Positions 9,787 to 19,566 of a stretch of DNA of 34,670 nt are shown one piece after another; within the stretch, counting starts at the first letter, position 1; the number at the start of each line of letters is the position of its first letter. Below the pieces are notes generated by a model. That model saw nothing but the letters and a program-made list of their open reading frames with translations. It did no database searches and was not told the DNA's origin. The position numbers were made by a program, and so were the translations under genes. The DNA comes from Planctomycetota bacterium (GTDB lineage: Bacteria; Planctomycetota; Phycisphaerae; Phycisphaerales; SM1A02), in NCBI GenBank assembly GCA_024226535.1, contig JAAELP010000323.1:1-34670 (forward strand). The letters run 5' to 3'.

Positions 9787-11067
9787 ATGACGCCCACCGA
9801 GAGCGAAATCTGCGACGACCTGAGGGTCGTGATCCTGAACCAGTACTACGCGCCGGATGTGGCCTCCACGGGTCACCTCCTGTCGGAGCTGGCCGAGTAT
9901 CTCACCCGCGAGGGCGCGGAGGTGAGCGTGCTCACCTCGCAGCCGTCGTACGGTCCCCCGGAGACCTGGCAGGAGTGCCCACGGTACGCGGTCGAGAACG
10001 GCATCCGCGTGCTGCGCATGACCACCACGCGCTTCTCGAAGGACAGCATCCTCGGGCGTACGTGCAACTCGCTCACGTTCCTCGTGCAGCTTGCGATGCG
10101 CGTGCTGTTCCGGCGCAACCGCGGCGAGGTGTTCCTCTACACGACCAACCCGCCGTATCTCGGCGTCATCGGCGCGCTCATCTCGCTCGTGCGGCGGCAT
10201 CCGTACGTCGTACTCCTGCACGATTCGTATCCGGAGCTGATGGTGGCGATCGGGAGGCTCAGGCCCAACGGAATCGTGGCCGGCATCTGGCACCGGCTCA
10301 ACCGGTTCATGTACTCGCGGGCGCAGCAGACGATCGTCCTGTGCAAGAAGGCGAGCGAGCTGGTGAGCCGCGAGTACCACATCGATCCGGGGCGCGTCCA
10401 CACGATCCACAACTGGGCGAAGCCCGACGAAATCGTGGTCAAGCCCAAGCGGGAGAGCGACTTCGCGAAGGAACACGGGCTCATCGAGCCGTTCACCGCG
10501 ATGTACTCGGGAAACCTGGGGCTCTACTACGACTTCGAGACGATGCTCGGCGCCGCGAAGCTGCTCGGCGACCACGAGTTCCGCCTCGTGCTCGTCGGCG
10601 GCGGCGGCAAGCGCAACTGGCTCGCGGAACAGATCGTCGAGCGCGAACTGACGAACACGCTGCTGCTGCCTTACCAGCCGTTCGAGACCCTCTCGGATTC
10701 GCTCGCCGCCGCCGACGCGTCCTTCGTCACGATCGCGCGCGGCATCGAGGGCATCAGCTATCCCTCGAAGCTGTACTCGTCCCTGGCGGTCGGGCGCCCC
10801 ATCATCGCCATCAGCGAGCCGGGGTCGGAGCTTGCCGAGCTCGTCATCGACAACGAGTGCGGGTACTGGTTCGAGCTGGGCGACGCCGCGGGCCTCGCCG
10901 AGCGAATGCGCGAGCTCGCGCGGGAACCGGAGCGCGTGGCGGAGATGGGCCGGCGCGCCCGTGCGCTCTTCGAAGAGCACTTCACCTGTGACGCATCGGC
11001 GGCGAAATACGCCGAGGTGCTGCGCAAGGCGGCGCCGATCGTGGACGTGGCGGAGGCGCCGGCCTGA
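9787..11067 (+). CDS. GT4-type glycosyltransferase (WbuB-like)
   Basis: The 426-residue protein resembles GT-B fold, family 4 glycosyltransferases of the WbuB kind that add a sugar to a polysaccharide repeat unit on a lipid carrier. The N-terminal domain opens with VVILNQYYAPDVASTGHLLS. The C-terminal domain has the start of the nucleotide-binding lobe (FTAMYSGNLGLYYDFETML), LVLVGGGGKR, and the donor-binding region GISYPSKLYSSLAVGRPIIA with a following acidic residue (SEPGSELAELV). No signal peptide is visible. It runs convergently against the epimerase gene (16-bp gap). The ATG is chosen because it follows a TATAAT by the right distance. The sugar donor is not identifiable. Confidence 0.88.
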   Translation: MTPTESEICDDLRVVILNQYYAPDVASTGHLLSELAEYLTREGAEVSVLTSQPSYGPPETWQECPRYAVENGIRVLRMTTTRFSKDSILGRTCNSLTFLVQLAMRVLFRRNRGEVFLYTTNPPYLGVIGALISLVRRHPYVVLLHDSYPELMVAIGRLRPNGIVAGIWHRLNRFMYSRAQQTIVLCKKASELVSREYHIDPGRVHTIHNWAKPDEIVVKPKRESDFAKEHGLIEPFTAMYSGNLGLYYDFETMLGAAKLLGDHEFRLVLVGGGGKRNWLAEQIVERELTNTLLLPYQPFETLSDSLAAADASFVTIARGIEGISYPSKLYSSLAVGRPIIAISEPGSELAELVIDNECGYWFELGDAAGLAERMRELAREPERVAEMGRRARALFEEHFTCDASAAKYAEVLRKAAPIVDVAEAPA

Positions 11068-11083
11068 AGACCGGCGGTGCGGA

Positions 11084-12118
11084 TCATCGATCCTGCCGAA
11101 CGACCTCGGCCGGCGGCTGGTGCCACTCGGCCTTCTCCTTGCAGCCCTGGGCGACGTACCAGTCCACCATGCGGCGGATGCCGTCGCGGAGCGGGATCGC
11201 CGGTTCGTAGCCGGATTCGAGCAGGCGGTCGGCCTCGAACTTCGTCTGCGCCGAGAACATCTTCTTGACCCGCGCCGACGAGATGGGCAGGTTCTTGCCG
11301 GTGACCGCGATGACGATGTCGAACGGCAGCGCGAGCAGGTGCACGAGCCACATCGGCAGGTGCATCGAGGGGACTTTGCGCCCGAGCGCGAGATAGACCT
11401 CGCTGGCGATCTCGAGGCTGCTCAGGTCCGGCTTGTCGATGAAGTTGGCGACGTCGAACGCTGACCGGTCGTCCTTCGCCCAGAGGTAGAGCGTGGCGTC
11501 GACGATGTTCTCGACGTACGACAGGCTCTTGATGTTCTCGCCCCGGCCCACGAGCACGAACCGGCGCCGGGCGATCTGGTGGATCAGCGTGTACATGTTC
11601 GCGAAGTTGCGCGGGCCGAAGGTGACGGTCGGCCGGATGACCAGGCAGCGGCGGCCGTCGCCCTGGTCGGTCCAGCCCTCCAGGACCTTCTCGCCGGCGA
11701 GTTTCGACTGACCGTATGGCGAGATGGGCTCGGGCTTCGTCTCCTCGGTGCGCGGCTCCGGGGCGTCGCCGTAGATGGCGACGGTCGAGTAGAAGCACGC
11801 GGAACGCACGCCCGCCTCGTCCATCGCCTCACAGAGGATCCCGGTCCCCTGCTCGTTGACGTCGAAGAAGGTGTCGTGCTCGATGCCGAAGTCGTGATGG
11901 GCCGCCGCGAGGTGCACGAGCCGATCGCAGCCGGCAGTTGCGTCGCGGCACGCGTCGGGATCGCGGATGTCGCCCTTGACGTAGCGCGCGTGCGGCGTGT
12001 CGGGTGTCGGATCGACGAGATCGAGGATCGTGACCTCGTCGCCCGATCGCGCGAAACGCTCACAGAAATAACGGCCGATGAAACCAGATCCGCCGGTAAT
12101 GCAGTACTTCACGGTCAC
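11084..12118 (-). CDS. NAD-dependent nucleotide-sugar epimerase/dehydratase (extended SDR)
   Basis: The 344-residue protein is an extended short-chain dehydrogenase. The NAD-binding GGSGFIG lies at residues 9-15, LVHLAAAHHD follows, and the catalytic motif is SPYGQSKLAGE (YxxxK) with the upstream FYSTVAIYG serine/threonine. A hydrophobic stretch LPMWLVHLLALPFDIVIAV at about 258-276 is typical of a subgroup near 3-beta-HSD/NDP-sugar epimerases. The first GTG (12118) has AAGG 7 nt upstream; a second GTG two codons later is also possible. It lies 64 bp downstream of fcl on the same strand and is probably in its operon. The substrate is unknown. Confidence 0.85.
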   Translation of the reverse strand: MTVKYCITGGSGFIGRYFCERFARSGDEVTILDLVDPTPDTPHARYVKGDIRDPDACRDATAGCDRLVHLAAAHHDFGIEHDTFFDVNEQGTGILCEAMDEAGVRSACFYSTVAIYGDAPEPRTEETKPEPISPYGQSKLAGEKVLEGWTDQGDGRRCLVIRPTVTFGPRNFANMYTLIHQIARRRFVLVGRGENIKSLSYVENIVDATLYLWAKDDRSAFDVANFIDKPDLSSLEIASEVYLALGRKVPSMHLPMWLVHLLALPFDIVIAVTGKNLPISSARVKKMFSAQTKFEADRLLESGYEPAIPLRDGIRRMVDWYVAQGCKEKAEWHQPPAEVVRQDR

Positions 12119-12182
12119 CGTACCTTAGCAGGTTGTTGAGAAACTCCGACGGCACGTTCGTGCCCGGCACCGTCGTCGTTCT

Positions 12183-13160
12183 CTACCGGGACGCCTCGCC
12201 CGCCGGCTCCGCGTCGAGCGTCTGCCCCTCGCGCTCCCACCATTCGATGGTCCGCCGCAGACCCTCCTCGAGCCCGACCTCGGCCTCCCATCCCAGCCGC
12301 TGGGCCGCCCGCGACGTGTCCAGGCACCGGCGTGGCTGCCCGTCCGGCTTGCTGGAGTCCCAGCGGATCTCGCCGTCGAACCGCGTGAGCTTCGCGATGA
12401 GCGTCACGAGGTCGGCGATCATGATCTCGTGGTTGGTACCCAGGTTCACGGGCGTCGGCTCGTCGAGAACCTCCGCGGCGCGGAGGAGGCCCTCGGCCGC
12501 GTCGTCCACGTAGAGGAACTCGCGGCTCACCGTGCCCGTCCCCCAGCAGACGATCTCGCCCTGGCCGGCGTCCCGCGCCGCGATGCACTTGCGGATGAGG
12601 GCGGGGATGACGTGCGAACTCTCGAGATCGAAGTTGTCGTGCGGCCCGTAGAGGTTCACGGGCAGCACGTAGACGCCGCGCATGCCGTACTGCTGGCGGT
12701 AGCCCTCGAGCATCACCATGGCCGCCTTCTTGGCGATGCCGTAGGGAGCGTTCGTCTCCTCCGGGTAGCCGTCCCAGAGGTTCTCCTCGCGGAAGGGAAC
12801 GGGCGTGTGCTTGGGGTAGGCGCAGATGGTCCCCACCTGCACGAACAGGTCGAGGTCGTTGATCCGGGCGTGCTCGATGAGGTGCAGGGCCATCGCCATG
12901 TTCGCGTAGAAGTAGCGGCCCGGGCTGCGGAGGTTCGCGCCGATGCCGCCCACCTCCGCGGCGAGGTGGAGGATGACCTCGGGGCGCATCTCGCGGTAGA
13001 GGCGGGCCACCTCGTCCTCCCGGGTGAGGTCGTAGTCGGGCCAGTGCGGCACGAGCACCTCGCCGCACCCCCGCTCCCGGAGCTTCCGGCAGACCACGCG
13101 GCCGAGGAAGCCGGCCCCCCCGGTGACGACGACGCGTTTGGAGCTGAGATCGGTGGGCAT
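12183..13160 (-). CDS. fcl: GDP-L-fucose synthase
   Basis: This bifunctional 3,5-epimerase/4-reductase turns GDP-4-keto-6-deoxy-D-mannose into GDP-L-fucose using NADPH. In the 325-residue protein the Rossmann motif is GGAGFLG. The active-site cysteine is in GTICAYPKHTPVPF, the YxxxK pair in APYGIAKK, and the second catalytic residue in LESSHVIPALI (His). The closing part (LGTNHEIMIADLVTLIA, GWEAEVGLEEGLRRTIEWW) is standard. The start MPTDLSSKRVVVTG gives the normal length; a 35-codon upstream extension is rejected. It diverges from gmd, the preceding enzyme, across a 198-bp gap that holds an inverted repeat. Confidence 0.95.
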   Translation of the reverse strand: MPTDLSSKRVVVTGGAGFLGRVVCRKLRERGCGEVLVPHWPDYDLTREDEVARLYREMRPEVILHLAAEVGGIGANLRSPGRYFYANMAMALHLIEHARINDLDLFVQVGTICAYPKHTPVPFREENLWDGYPEETNAPYGIAKKAAMVMLEGYRQQYGMRGVYVLPVNLYGPHDNFDLESSHVIPALIRKCIAARDAGQGEIVCWGTGTVSREFLYVDDAAEGLLRAAEVLDEPTPVNLGTNHEIMIADLVTLIAKLTRFDGEIRWDSSKPDGQPRRCLDTSRAAQRLGWEAEVGLEEGLRRTIEWWEREGQTLDAEPAGEASR

Positions 13161-13273
13161 GGGTCTTTGGGTCCGAGGTAGTGAGCCGCCAGACGCTCCG
13201 TGGAGTGGCGAGCCCACCATTCTGACGCCCCCGGCGGCCGGAGCAAGCGTCCGGGGCCCCGGCACCTTCCAAA

Positions 13274-14420
<1,147 letters not shown>

Positions 14421-14423
14421 GTA

Positions 14424-14441
14424 GGAAGCGACGGAGCGACG
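14424..14441. repeat. Copy 2 of the 18-bp sequence at 7019-7036
   Basis: An exact second copy of GGAAGCGACGGAGCGACG in the gap between the convergent gmd and fliS genes. Confidence 0.75.
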
Positions 14442-14452
14442 AAGCGGGCGCG

Positions 14453-14893
14453 TCAGCCCGTGACGCTGACGCCCGTTCCGGCTTCGGCCTGGGCTGCGTC
14501 GTCGGTGGCGGGGTCCGGGCCGCCGAGCTGGTCCATCACGAGCACCCATGTCTCCCGCTCGTACTCCAGCAGGTCGAGGACCTCCTGGGCGATCGCGGGG
14601 TCGCGCTCCGTGGAGGCGTTGATCAGCCGGGTGTACATGAACGTGTAGAGCCCGGCGAGCTTGTCGCAGACGTCCGGAGACTGCTCCGGCTGCAACGCGT
14701 TGATCAGCTCCATCAGGATGTTCTGGCACCGGGAGAGCCCGGTGTACGACGCTTCGTAGTCCTGGCTCTCGAGGCCGGCCTTCCCCTGTCGGAGGAACTT
14801 GATCGCTCCGTCGAGGAGCATCAGCCGCAGCTCCGCGGGCGAAGCGGTCATGACCTTGGTGCGCAGGTACGGGTTGGGTGTCGTCACGGACAT
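14453..14893 (-). CDS. fliS: Flagellar export chaperone FliS
   Basis: FliS binds the C-terminus of flagellin in the cytoplasm and keeps it unpolymerised until export. The 146-residue helical protein shows the family core: NPYLRTKVMTASPAELRLML, AIKFLRQGKAGLESQDYE and LSRCQNILMELINAL, followed by a YTFMYTRLINAS-like helix. The last ~20 residues are a disordered Ala/Thr/Gly tail. It follows fliD on the same strand after a 101-bp gap, the standard fliD-fliS order. No flagellin gene is in the window. A weak ribosome-binding site precedes the ATG. Confidence 0.93.
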   Translation of the reverse strand: MSVTTPNPYLRTKVMTASPAELRLMLLDGAIKFLRQGKAGLESQDYEASYTGLSRCQNILMELINALQPEQSPDVCDKLAGLYTFMYTRLINASTERDPAIAQEVLDLLEYERETWVLVMDQLGGPDPATDDAAQAEAGTGVSVTG

Positions 14894-14951
14894 GGCCGGT
14901 GTGTATCGGCTGTTTCCGGACGTGGTTTAGCGCCGGACACGGAAAGAGCGT

Positions 14952-14979
14952 GTTCGCCGTCGTCACCGCTCCGGCGAAC
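14952..14979. other. Perfect 8-bp inverted repeat between fliD and fliS
   Basis: GTTCGCCG (14952-14959) and CGGCGAAC (14972-14979) flank a 12-nt loop. With no T-run on either side it is not a typical terminator. It may stabilise or partly attenuate the fliD-fliS mRNA. Confidence 0.45.
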
Positions 14980-14994
14980 GAGTTATCGGTCGCG

Positions 14995-17900
14995 TCAGGA
15001 CCCGCGCGCCAGGCTCACGCTGGAGGCCAGCGCGCCGAGCGAGCCCGACTGGGCCTGGAGACGGGCGAGGGCGTCCTCCATCGCCGCGAACTGCCGCGTG
15101 AGCACCGTCCGGCGGTCCTCGAGACGATCGTCGAGGAAGGTGATCCGATCCTCGATCAGGTCGATGCGGGTGTCGAACGAGTTGTTGGCGTTGGTGAGGG
15201 TGCCGTCGATCGAGTTGGTGAGGTCGTCGAGCAGGCGGTCGAACAGGTTGCCGAACCCCAGGGCGTTGTACTGGAGCTCGTTGTTCTCGATGGTGACGCC
15301 CTGCACGACGGTCTCCGTGCCCCCGCTCGCCGCGTCGTACGTGGCGAACAGGGCTTCGACGGAGTCGGGATCGCTCGCGTAGGCGTCGCGGAAGCGCCCC
15401 TCGTCGAAGGTCATCTGGCCCTCGCGGTTGAAGCGAATGCCGGCCTGTGACAGGTACTGGAGCGAGCCGGTGACGTTGAGCGCTTTGCCGGTGGCGACGC
15501 GGTAGAGCGCGGATCGGACCTGGGCGACGGTCGGATCGCTGAGCAGGACCCCGCGCTCTTCGGTTTCGCTGTTGTAGAAGTCGTAGTCGTCGAGGCGGCC
15601 GATGGCGTCGTTGAACGTCGTCACGAGCTGTTTGACACTGGAGACGATCGTCTCCGTGTCGCGTGTGATCGTGACGCTGACGGCGGTGTCGCTCGTCTCG
15701 TTCAGATCGAGCGTAACGCCGGGGATGACGCCGGTGAGCGTGTTGGTCGAGCTGGTGATCAGCAGCGCGTTGGCGGCGTCGTCGCCGCCGAAGAACACGC
15801 GGGCGTCGCCGCCAGTCGCCAGCGCGGTCAGACCGAGATCGACGCCGCCGGTGTCGATGATCAGGTCGCCGGCGGCGCCGCTGATCGCCGACGACATGTT
15901 TAGCCGGAACGGCGTGGCGCCGGTTCCCGTGTTGATCACGGTCGCGTTGATCGGGATGCCGGCGTCGTTGATCTTCGACACGACGTCGTCCAGCGAGTCG
16001 CTGGTGGCGAGATCGACCTTCGCCTCGTACGAGCCGTCGATGAAGCCGCCGATGACGTCGTCGGATTCGCCGAGGATGTTCAGATCCGAGGCGGTGGATC
16101 CGTTCACCGTTTCGACCTTGATCTTGACGAACGGCGTCTGCCCGGCGAGGGCCGCGGCGTCTTCCTCGATGATGATGCCGTCCCCGTCGTCGTTGATGCG
16201 GGCGGTGACGGCGAGGCCGCGCGAGTTGATCTCGTCGAGGATGTCCTGCATCGACTCCTCGGTGCCGCCGATCGTCACGGTGGCGCTCGCCCCGAGGCCG
16301 TCGGTGATGCGGAAGCTGCCTTTGCCGATCCCGCGCCCGTAGTTGAGGTCGCTCAGCTTCGAGGCGCTGGAGACGTACTGGAGCTGGAGGTTCGTGCCCT
16401 GCACGGTGTCGGCGGCGACATCGGCCGTGATGCCGAGCGCGGTCGCGGCGTTGCCGCCGAGGGTAAGGTTGCCGTTGCCGCCGGTGGTGTCGGTGATCGT
16501 GATGCCGTTGCCGGCGTCGTTGATCGCCGCGGTCACGCCGGCGCCGGCGGCGTTGATGAGGTCGACGACGTCCTGCACGCTCTCGGCGGTGCCGAGGTCG
16601 ATCGTCGTCTGGACGCCGAGGCGGTTGTCGACTTCGAGCCCCTCCGTATTGAGCGGGTTCGTGTCGAAGCTCAGGATCGTTCCGCTGGGATGGACGCCGT
16701 TGACGCCGATCTGGGTCGTGACGGTGGCGCCGTTGAGATCGTCGACCGTGAGCGAGCCGCCGCCGCCGGCCGCGTCGCTGAAGCGCAGCGACTGTCCTTC
16801 GATGGTCACCGCGACGTTGCCACCGGTGGTGGTGTCGACGGCGTCGATGAGGTCCTGCACCGTGGTCAGGCCGTCGAGTTCGACTTCGTAGGTCGTGCCG
16901 TTGGTGTCGACGAGACGGACGTCGGCCGAAGCGTCGTTGGCGTTCGTCTGGAGCCCGACGCCGGCGAACAGGTCTGCCAACTGCGTGGTCGAGCGCAGCG
17001 TTCCGGCGCCCGCGATGGTCTCGAGGTTCGTCCCCGCGCCGCCGTTCACGGAGCGAAGGAGGACGGTGTTGAGGCCGGCGATGAGCCGCTGGCCGGAGAC
17101 GCTGTCCTGCGCGACGCCGACGGCGCCGGTGTCGAGGCCGAGTTGCGCGGCGGCGTCGGCGTTGCTCGCGGTCGACGTGATGATGAGGTTGCCGGCGCCG
17201 CTGACCGTGTCGGTGATCTCCAGCCGGAGACCATCGCCGGAGATCGCGGCGAGGATGTGTCCCCCGTTGTCGCCGCCGCCGCCGTCCTTGGCATTGTTGA
17301 TTCGGTCGACGACATCCTGGAGCGTGGTGGCAACCGCCTGGTCGATCGTGCTGGGGATGACCTCGCCGGTGTGCGTGGCGGCGAGGACGCCGGCCTCGTT
17401 CAGGATGCCCAGGTCTTCCGCGACCGTGGTGCCGTTCTCATCGGATCCGAGGATCTGGAGGAGCCCGGTGCCGCCGCTGGAGTCGTTGACCACGAAGCGA
17501 TCGCCGGTGACCGCGTCGACCGTGAGCGTGATCACGCCACCGGTCTCGGAGCTGACGCGGCCGCGCAGCCCGCCGACCGTGGTGACGCCGCTGAGGTCGA
17601 TCTCGTGCTCGATGCCGCTGCGGTCGATGAACTTGATGTCCTTGGTGTTCGTGTCGCCGTCGATGTCGACACCGTTGCCGTCGTTCAGGGCGCTGAGCAG
17701 GGTGGAGTCGCCGATGTCGAGGTCCACGCGGCCAAGGTCGACGTCGAAGACGGTGCCGTCGCGCGCGGTGATGCGCAGGTCCGTGACGTTGTTGCGCGCC
17801 AGCACGCCGTTGCCGTCATTGAGTGATGCCAGGGACGTGTCGCCGGAGAGGAAGTAGATGCTCGACCCGGTGATGGCGCCCGCCGCGGTGCCGGCGATGC

Positions 17901-18582
17901 CCAGGTCGGTCGCGGTCGTGTCCCCCGCCGCGTCGGTGATCGTGAGGTTGCCGGCGCCCCCGGAGGTGTCGGTGATGACGAGGTGATCGTCGTCGTAGCT
18001 CGCGGTCACGCTGATGCCGGCGGTGGTGTTGATGCGATCGACGACCTCGGAGATCGTGACGACGTCCGTCAGGTCGACGGTCGCCGATCCACCATTGCCG
18101 TCGTTGATCAGGATGCTGCCGCGATCGGCCCCCTGCCCGCCGTTGAGTTCCTCGAGCGTCTGGTCTCGTGCGAGCCGCCCGTTGCCGAACTCGAAGGAGA
18201 GCTGGTCCAGGCCAAGCGGGGTCGAGTCCGACGACGCGAAGCCGCGCGAGAGTTGCTGGCTCGTGCTCACGAGCCGTTTCACGATGAAGTCGTAGGTCCC
18301 GGGCTGGGCGCTGTTGGATGCGGTGGCGGTGAGGACGTCCTCATCGCTGCTGGTCGCCGTGGCGGCGTTGAAGGTGCTGTTGACGCGGAAGCTGCTCGCC
18401 GCGGACTTGAAGCTGAGCAGGCGCGCATTGATATCGAGCAGCGCGGTCTGCTGCGCCTGAAGGTCGGCGACACGGTCCTGGAGATCGAACTTCCGTCGCG
18501 ACTCCAGTGTCAGCAGGCTCTCGATCAGCGAGGCAATGTCGATGCCGCTGATGAGGCCGATGCCGGTCGTGATGCTGCCCAT
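14995..18582 (-). CDS. fliD: Giant flagellar filament cap protein FliD (hook-associated protein 2)
   Basis: FliD caps the growing flagellum and folds flagellin subunits into it. The N-terminal FliD domain is clear (TTGIGLISGIDIASLIESLL at about 5-24, then a coiled coil to ~65). The C-terminal FliD domain (about 935-1195) has SSVKQLVTTFNDAIGRLDDY and a terminal coiled coil. At 1195 residues it is more than twice the usual length. The extra length is an array of about seven degenerate units of roughly 65-75 residues (about 167-231, 317-393, 415-485, 553-626, 658-719, 767-838, 855-921). Each runs through a DVVDxIN helix, V/ITA strands, a GxxITDTxGGxGNL turn and a LGI end, like the flagellin hook IN motif. 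TAGGAG precedes the ATG at good spacing. fliS lies downstream and a 72-codon gene lies 9 nt upstream. Confidence 0.93.
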   Translation of the reverse strand: MGSITTGIGLISGIDIASLIESLLTLESRRKFDLQDRVADLQAQQTALLDINARLLSFKSAASSFRVNSTFNAATATSSDEDVLTATASNSAQPGTYDFIVKRLVSTSQQLSRGFASSDSTPLGLDQLSFEFGNGRLARDQTLEELNGGQGADRGSILINDGNGGSATVDLTDVVTISEVVDRINTTAGISVTASYDDDHLVITDTSGGAGNLTITDAAGDTTATDLGIAGTAAGAITGSSIYFLSGDTSLASLNDGNGVLARNNVTDLRITARDGTVFDVDLGRVDLDIGDSTLLSALNDGNGVDIDGDTNTKDIKFIDRSGIEHEIDLSGVTTVGGLRGRVSSETGGVITLTVDAVTGDRFVVNDSSGGTGLLQILGSDENGTTVAEDLGILNEAGVLAATHTGEVIPSTIDQAVATTLQDVVDRINNAKDGGGGDNGGHILAAISGDGLRLEITDTVSGAGNLIITSTASNADAAAQLGLDTGAVGVAQDSVSGQRLIAGLNTVLLRSVNGGAGTNLETIAGAGTLRSTTQLADLFAGVGLQTNANDASADVRLVDTNGTTYEVELDGLTTVQDLIDAVDTTTGGNVAVTIEGQSLRFSDAAGGGGSLTVDDLNGATVTTQIGVNGVHPSGTILSFDTNPLNTEGLEVDNRLGVQTTIDLGTAESVQDVVDLINAAGAGVTAAINDAGNGITITDTTGGNGNLTLGGNAATALGITADVAADTVQGTNLQLQYVSSASKLSDLNYGRGIGKGSFRITDGLGASATVTIGGTEESMQDILDEINSRGLAVTARINDDGDGIIIEEDAAALAGQTPFVKIKVETVNGSTASDLNILGESDDVIGGFIDGSYEAKVDLATSDSLDDVVSKINDAGIPINATVINTGTGATPFRLNMSSAISGAAGDLIIDTGGVDLGLTALATGGDARVFFGGDDAANALLITSSTNTLTGVIPGVTLDLNETSDTAVSVTITRDTETIVSSVKQLVTTFNDAIGRLDDYDFYNSETEERGVLLSDPTVAQVRSALYRVATGKALNVTGSLQYLSQAGIRFNREGQMTFDEGRFRDAYASDPDSVEALFATYDAASGGTETVVQGVTIENNELQYNALGFGNLFDRLLDDLTNSIDGTLTNANNSFDTRIDLIEDRITFLDDRLEDRRTVLTRQFAAMEDALARLQAQSGSLGALASSVSLARGS

Positions 18583-18591
18583 CGTGCACTC

Positions 18592-18810
18592 CTACGCGGC
18601 GACGCTCCAGCCAGGTCCGGCGTCCCGTGCTCCCGTCCAGGTCGGTCGTGTGAACCCGGAATGCCGCAGCGAGAGCATGTCCGATGCCCAGATTGAGAGC
18701 GTCCTTCGGAAGAGCTCCTGGGCGTCGTCGACGCACTGCTCGGCATTGGCGCGGGTCGGCACCGCCGTTCGGGATCGAGGTTCCACGGCCGGATCTGAAG
18801 CGTTCATCAT
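18592..18810 (-). CDS. Unknown 72-residue protein directly upstream of fliD
   Basis: I do not recognise this protein. It begins MMNASDPAVEPRSR, has a central predicted amphipathic helix (about 20-50: NAEQCVDDAQELFRRTLSIW and on), and ends in a Gly/Trp-containing tail. A strong GGAGGG ribosome-binding site lies 6 nt before the first ATG (9 nt before the second). The stop codon is 9 nt before the fliD start, so it is probably co-transcribed with fliD and fliS. Longer in-frame extensions exist upstream but have no such ribosome-binding site. It lacks FlaG, FliT or CsrA features. Translation is likely from context; function is open. Confidence 0.6.
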   Translation of the reverse strand: MMNASDPAVEPRSRTAVPTRANAEQCVDDAQELFRRTLSIWASDMLSLRHSGFTRPTWTGARDAGPGWSVAA

Positions 18811-18961
18811 GTTCTGCCCTCCGATGTCACAGGGGGTAGTGCAAACGACGGGCCCGCCGCGGGCATCGGTGCAAAGGGGGCTTCTTTCACCTGCACGCGG
18901 CGCAGCGATACCCCCACCGCGGTCGTATCGGCGCCCCGGGGGCGCGACTTGACCCGGTCGG

Positions 18962-18977
18962 TGCGCATTCGTGCGCA
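18962..18977. other. TGCGCA-TTCG-TGCGCA inverted repeat
   Basis: Two copies of the self-complementary hexamer TGCGCA flank TTCG in the gap upstream of the 72-codon gene. It could be a dyad operator for the fliD operon or a stable tetraloop hairpin. I found no clear sigma-28 or sigma-54 promoter here. Confidence 0.35.
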
Positions 18978-19089
18978 AATCCTGCCGATGAATCGGGTCC
19001 GATAACCGGCGAGCGAGGCGCACCGGGCGCCGCCCCCTTGTCGGAGCGGTCACGGATCGCTGGCGACTGGCTGAGCGCGGCTCAGCCGA

Positions 19090-19566
19090 TCAGCGCGTGG
19101 TGTACCGGCCTCGAGCCACGCGCTTGAAGGTCTTCGGGTTGTTGATGAGCGTCTGGTTGACGATCGTCCGGAAGTTGGGGCTCGACGTTCGGTAGCCGGC
19201 TTCCTGGACGGCGATCGCCATCTCCGTCACCGAGAGCGTTCGTCTCTTCAGGAGCTTGCGGAGGGCCTCGACGAGGTTGGTTGCATTGCGCGGGCGCCGC
19301 GCGCCGGGTTTGGCGCGACCCGCGGTGATCGCATGACCGTTGTAGGCGTGCCGCGCAATCTCTGCCTCGACTGTGGCGAGTTCGCGCTCCAGCTTGTCGC
19401 GACGACGACCCAGCTCGGTGAGACGTCGATCGAGCTCGGCCTTGAGCGCGGCGGCGCTTACGCCGGTGAGCGAGCCTCGACGTGGCGCGCGACGGCTCGG
19501 GGCGCTGGAGCGCGTGGGTTTGGTCGTCGAACGGGTGCCGTTTCGGCGCGTGGTCCTGGTCGTCAT
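19090..19566 (-). CDS. Basic-tailed, winged-helix-like DNA-binding protein
   Basis: The 158-residue protein has three parts. The N-terminal tail (1-33) is rich in Arg, Thr and Ser, like a histone tail. Next comes a coiled coil (about 42-78: LKAELDRRLTELGRRRDKLE). The C-terminal domain (about 95-158) reads LVEALRKLLKRRTLSVTEMA, GYRTSSPNFRTIVNQTLIN and FKRVARGRYTTR, resembling winged-helix (HARE-HTH-like) domains. Similar small proteins occur in planctomycetes to my knowledge, with no established function. A GGGAG site lies 6 nt before the ATG. It stands alone; the neighbours face away from it or are distant. A nucleoid-associated or regulatory role is inferred only. Confidence 0.6.
   Translation of the reverse strand: MTTRTTRRNGTRSTTKPTRSSAPSRRAPRRGSLTGVSAAALKAELDRRLTELGRRRDKLERELATVEAEIARHAYNGHAITAGRAKPGARRPRNATNLVEALRKLLKRRTLSVTEMAIAVQEAGYRTSSPNFRTIVNQTLINNPKTFKRVARGRYTTR

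Noticed and set aside
15602-17857. Several long plus-strand frames opposite fliD
   Set aside because: They mirror the repetitive fliD coding sequence and have no recognisable domain.
18275-18290. Second parS-like site in fliD
   Set aside because: Only the left half (GTTTCACG) matches; the right half is unrelated and lies in coding sequence.
18811-19089. Sigma-54 or sigma-28 promoter ahead of the fliD operon
   Set aside because: A TTTGCA on the minus strand lacks the -24 GG element, and the CCGATAA at about 19003 points the wrong way.
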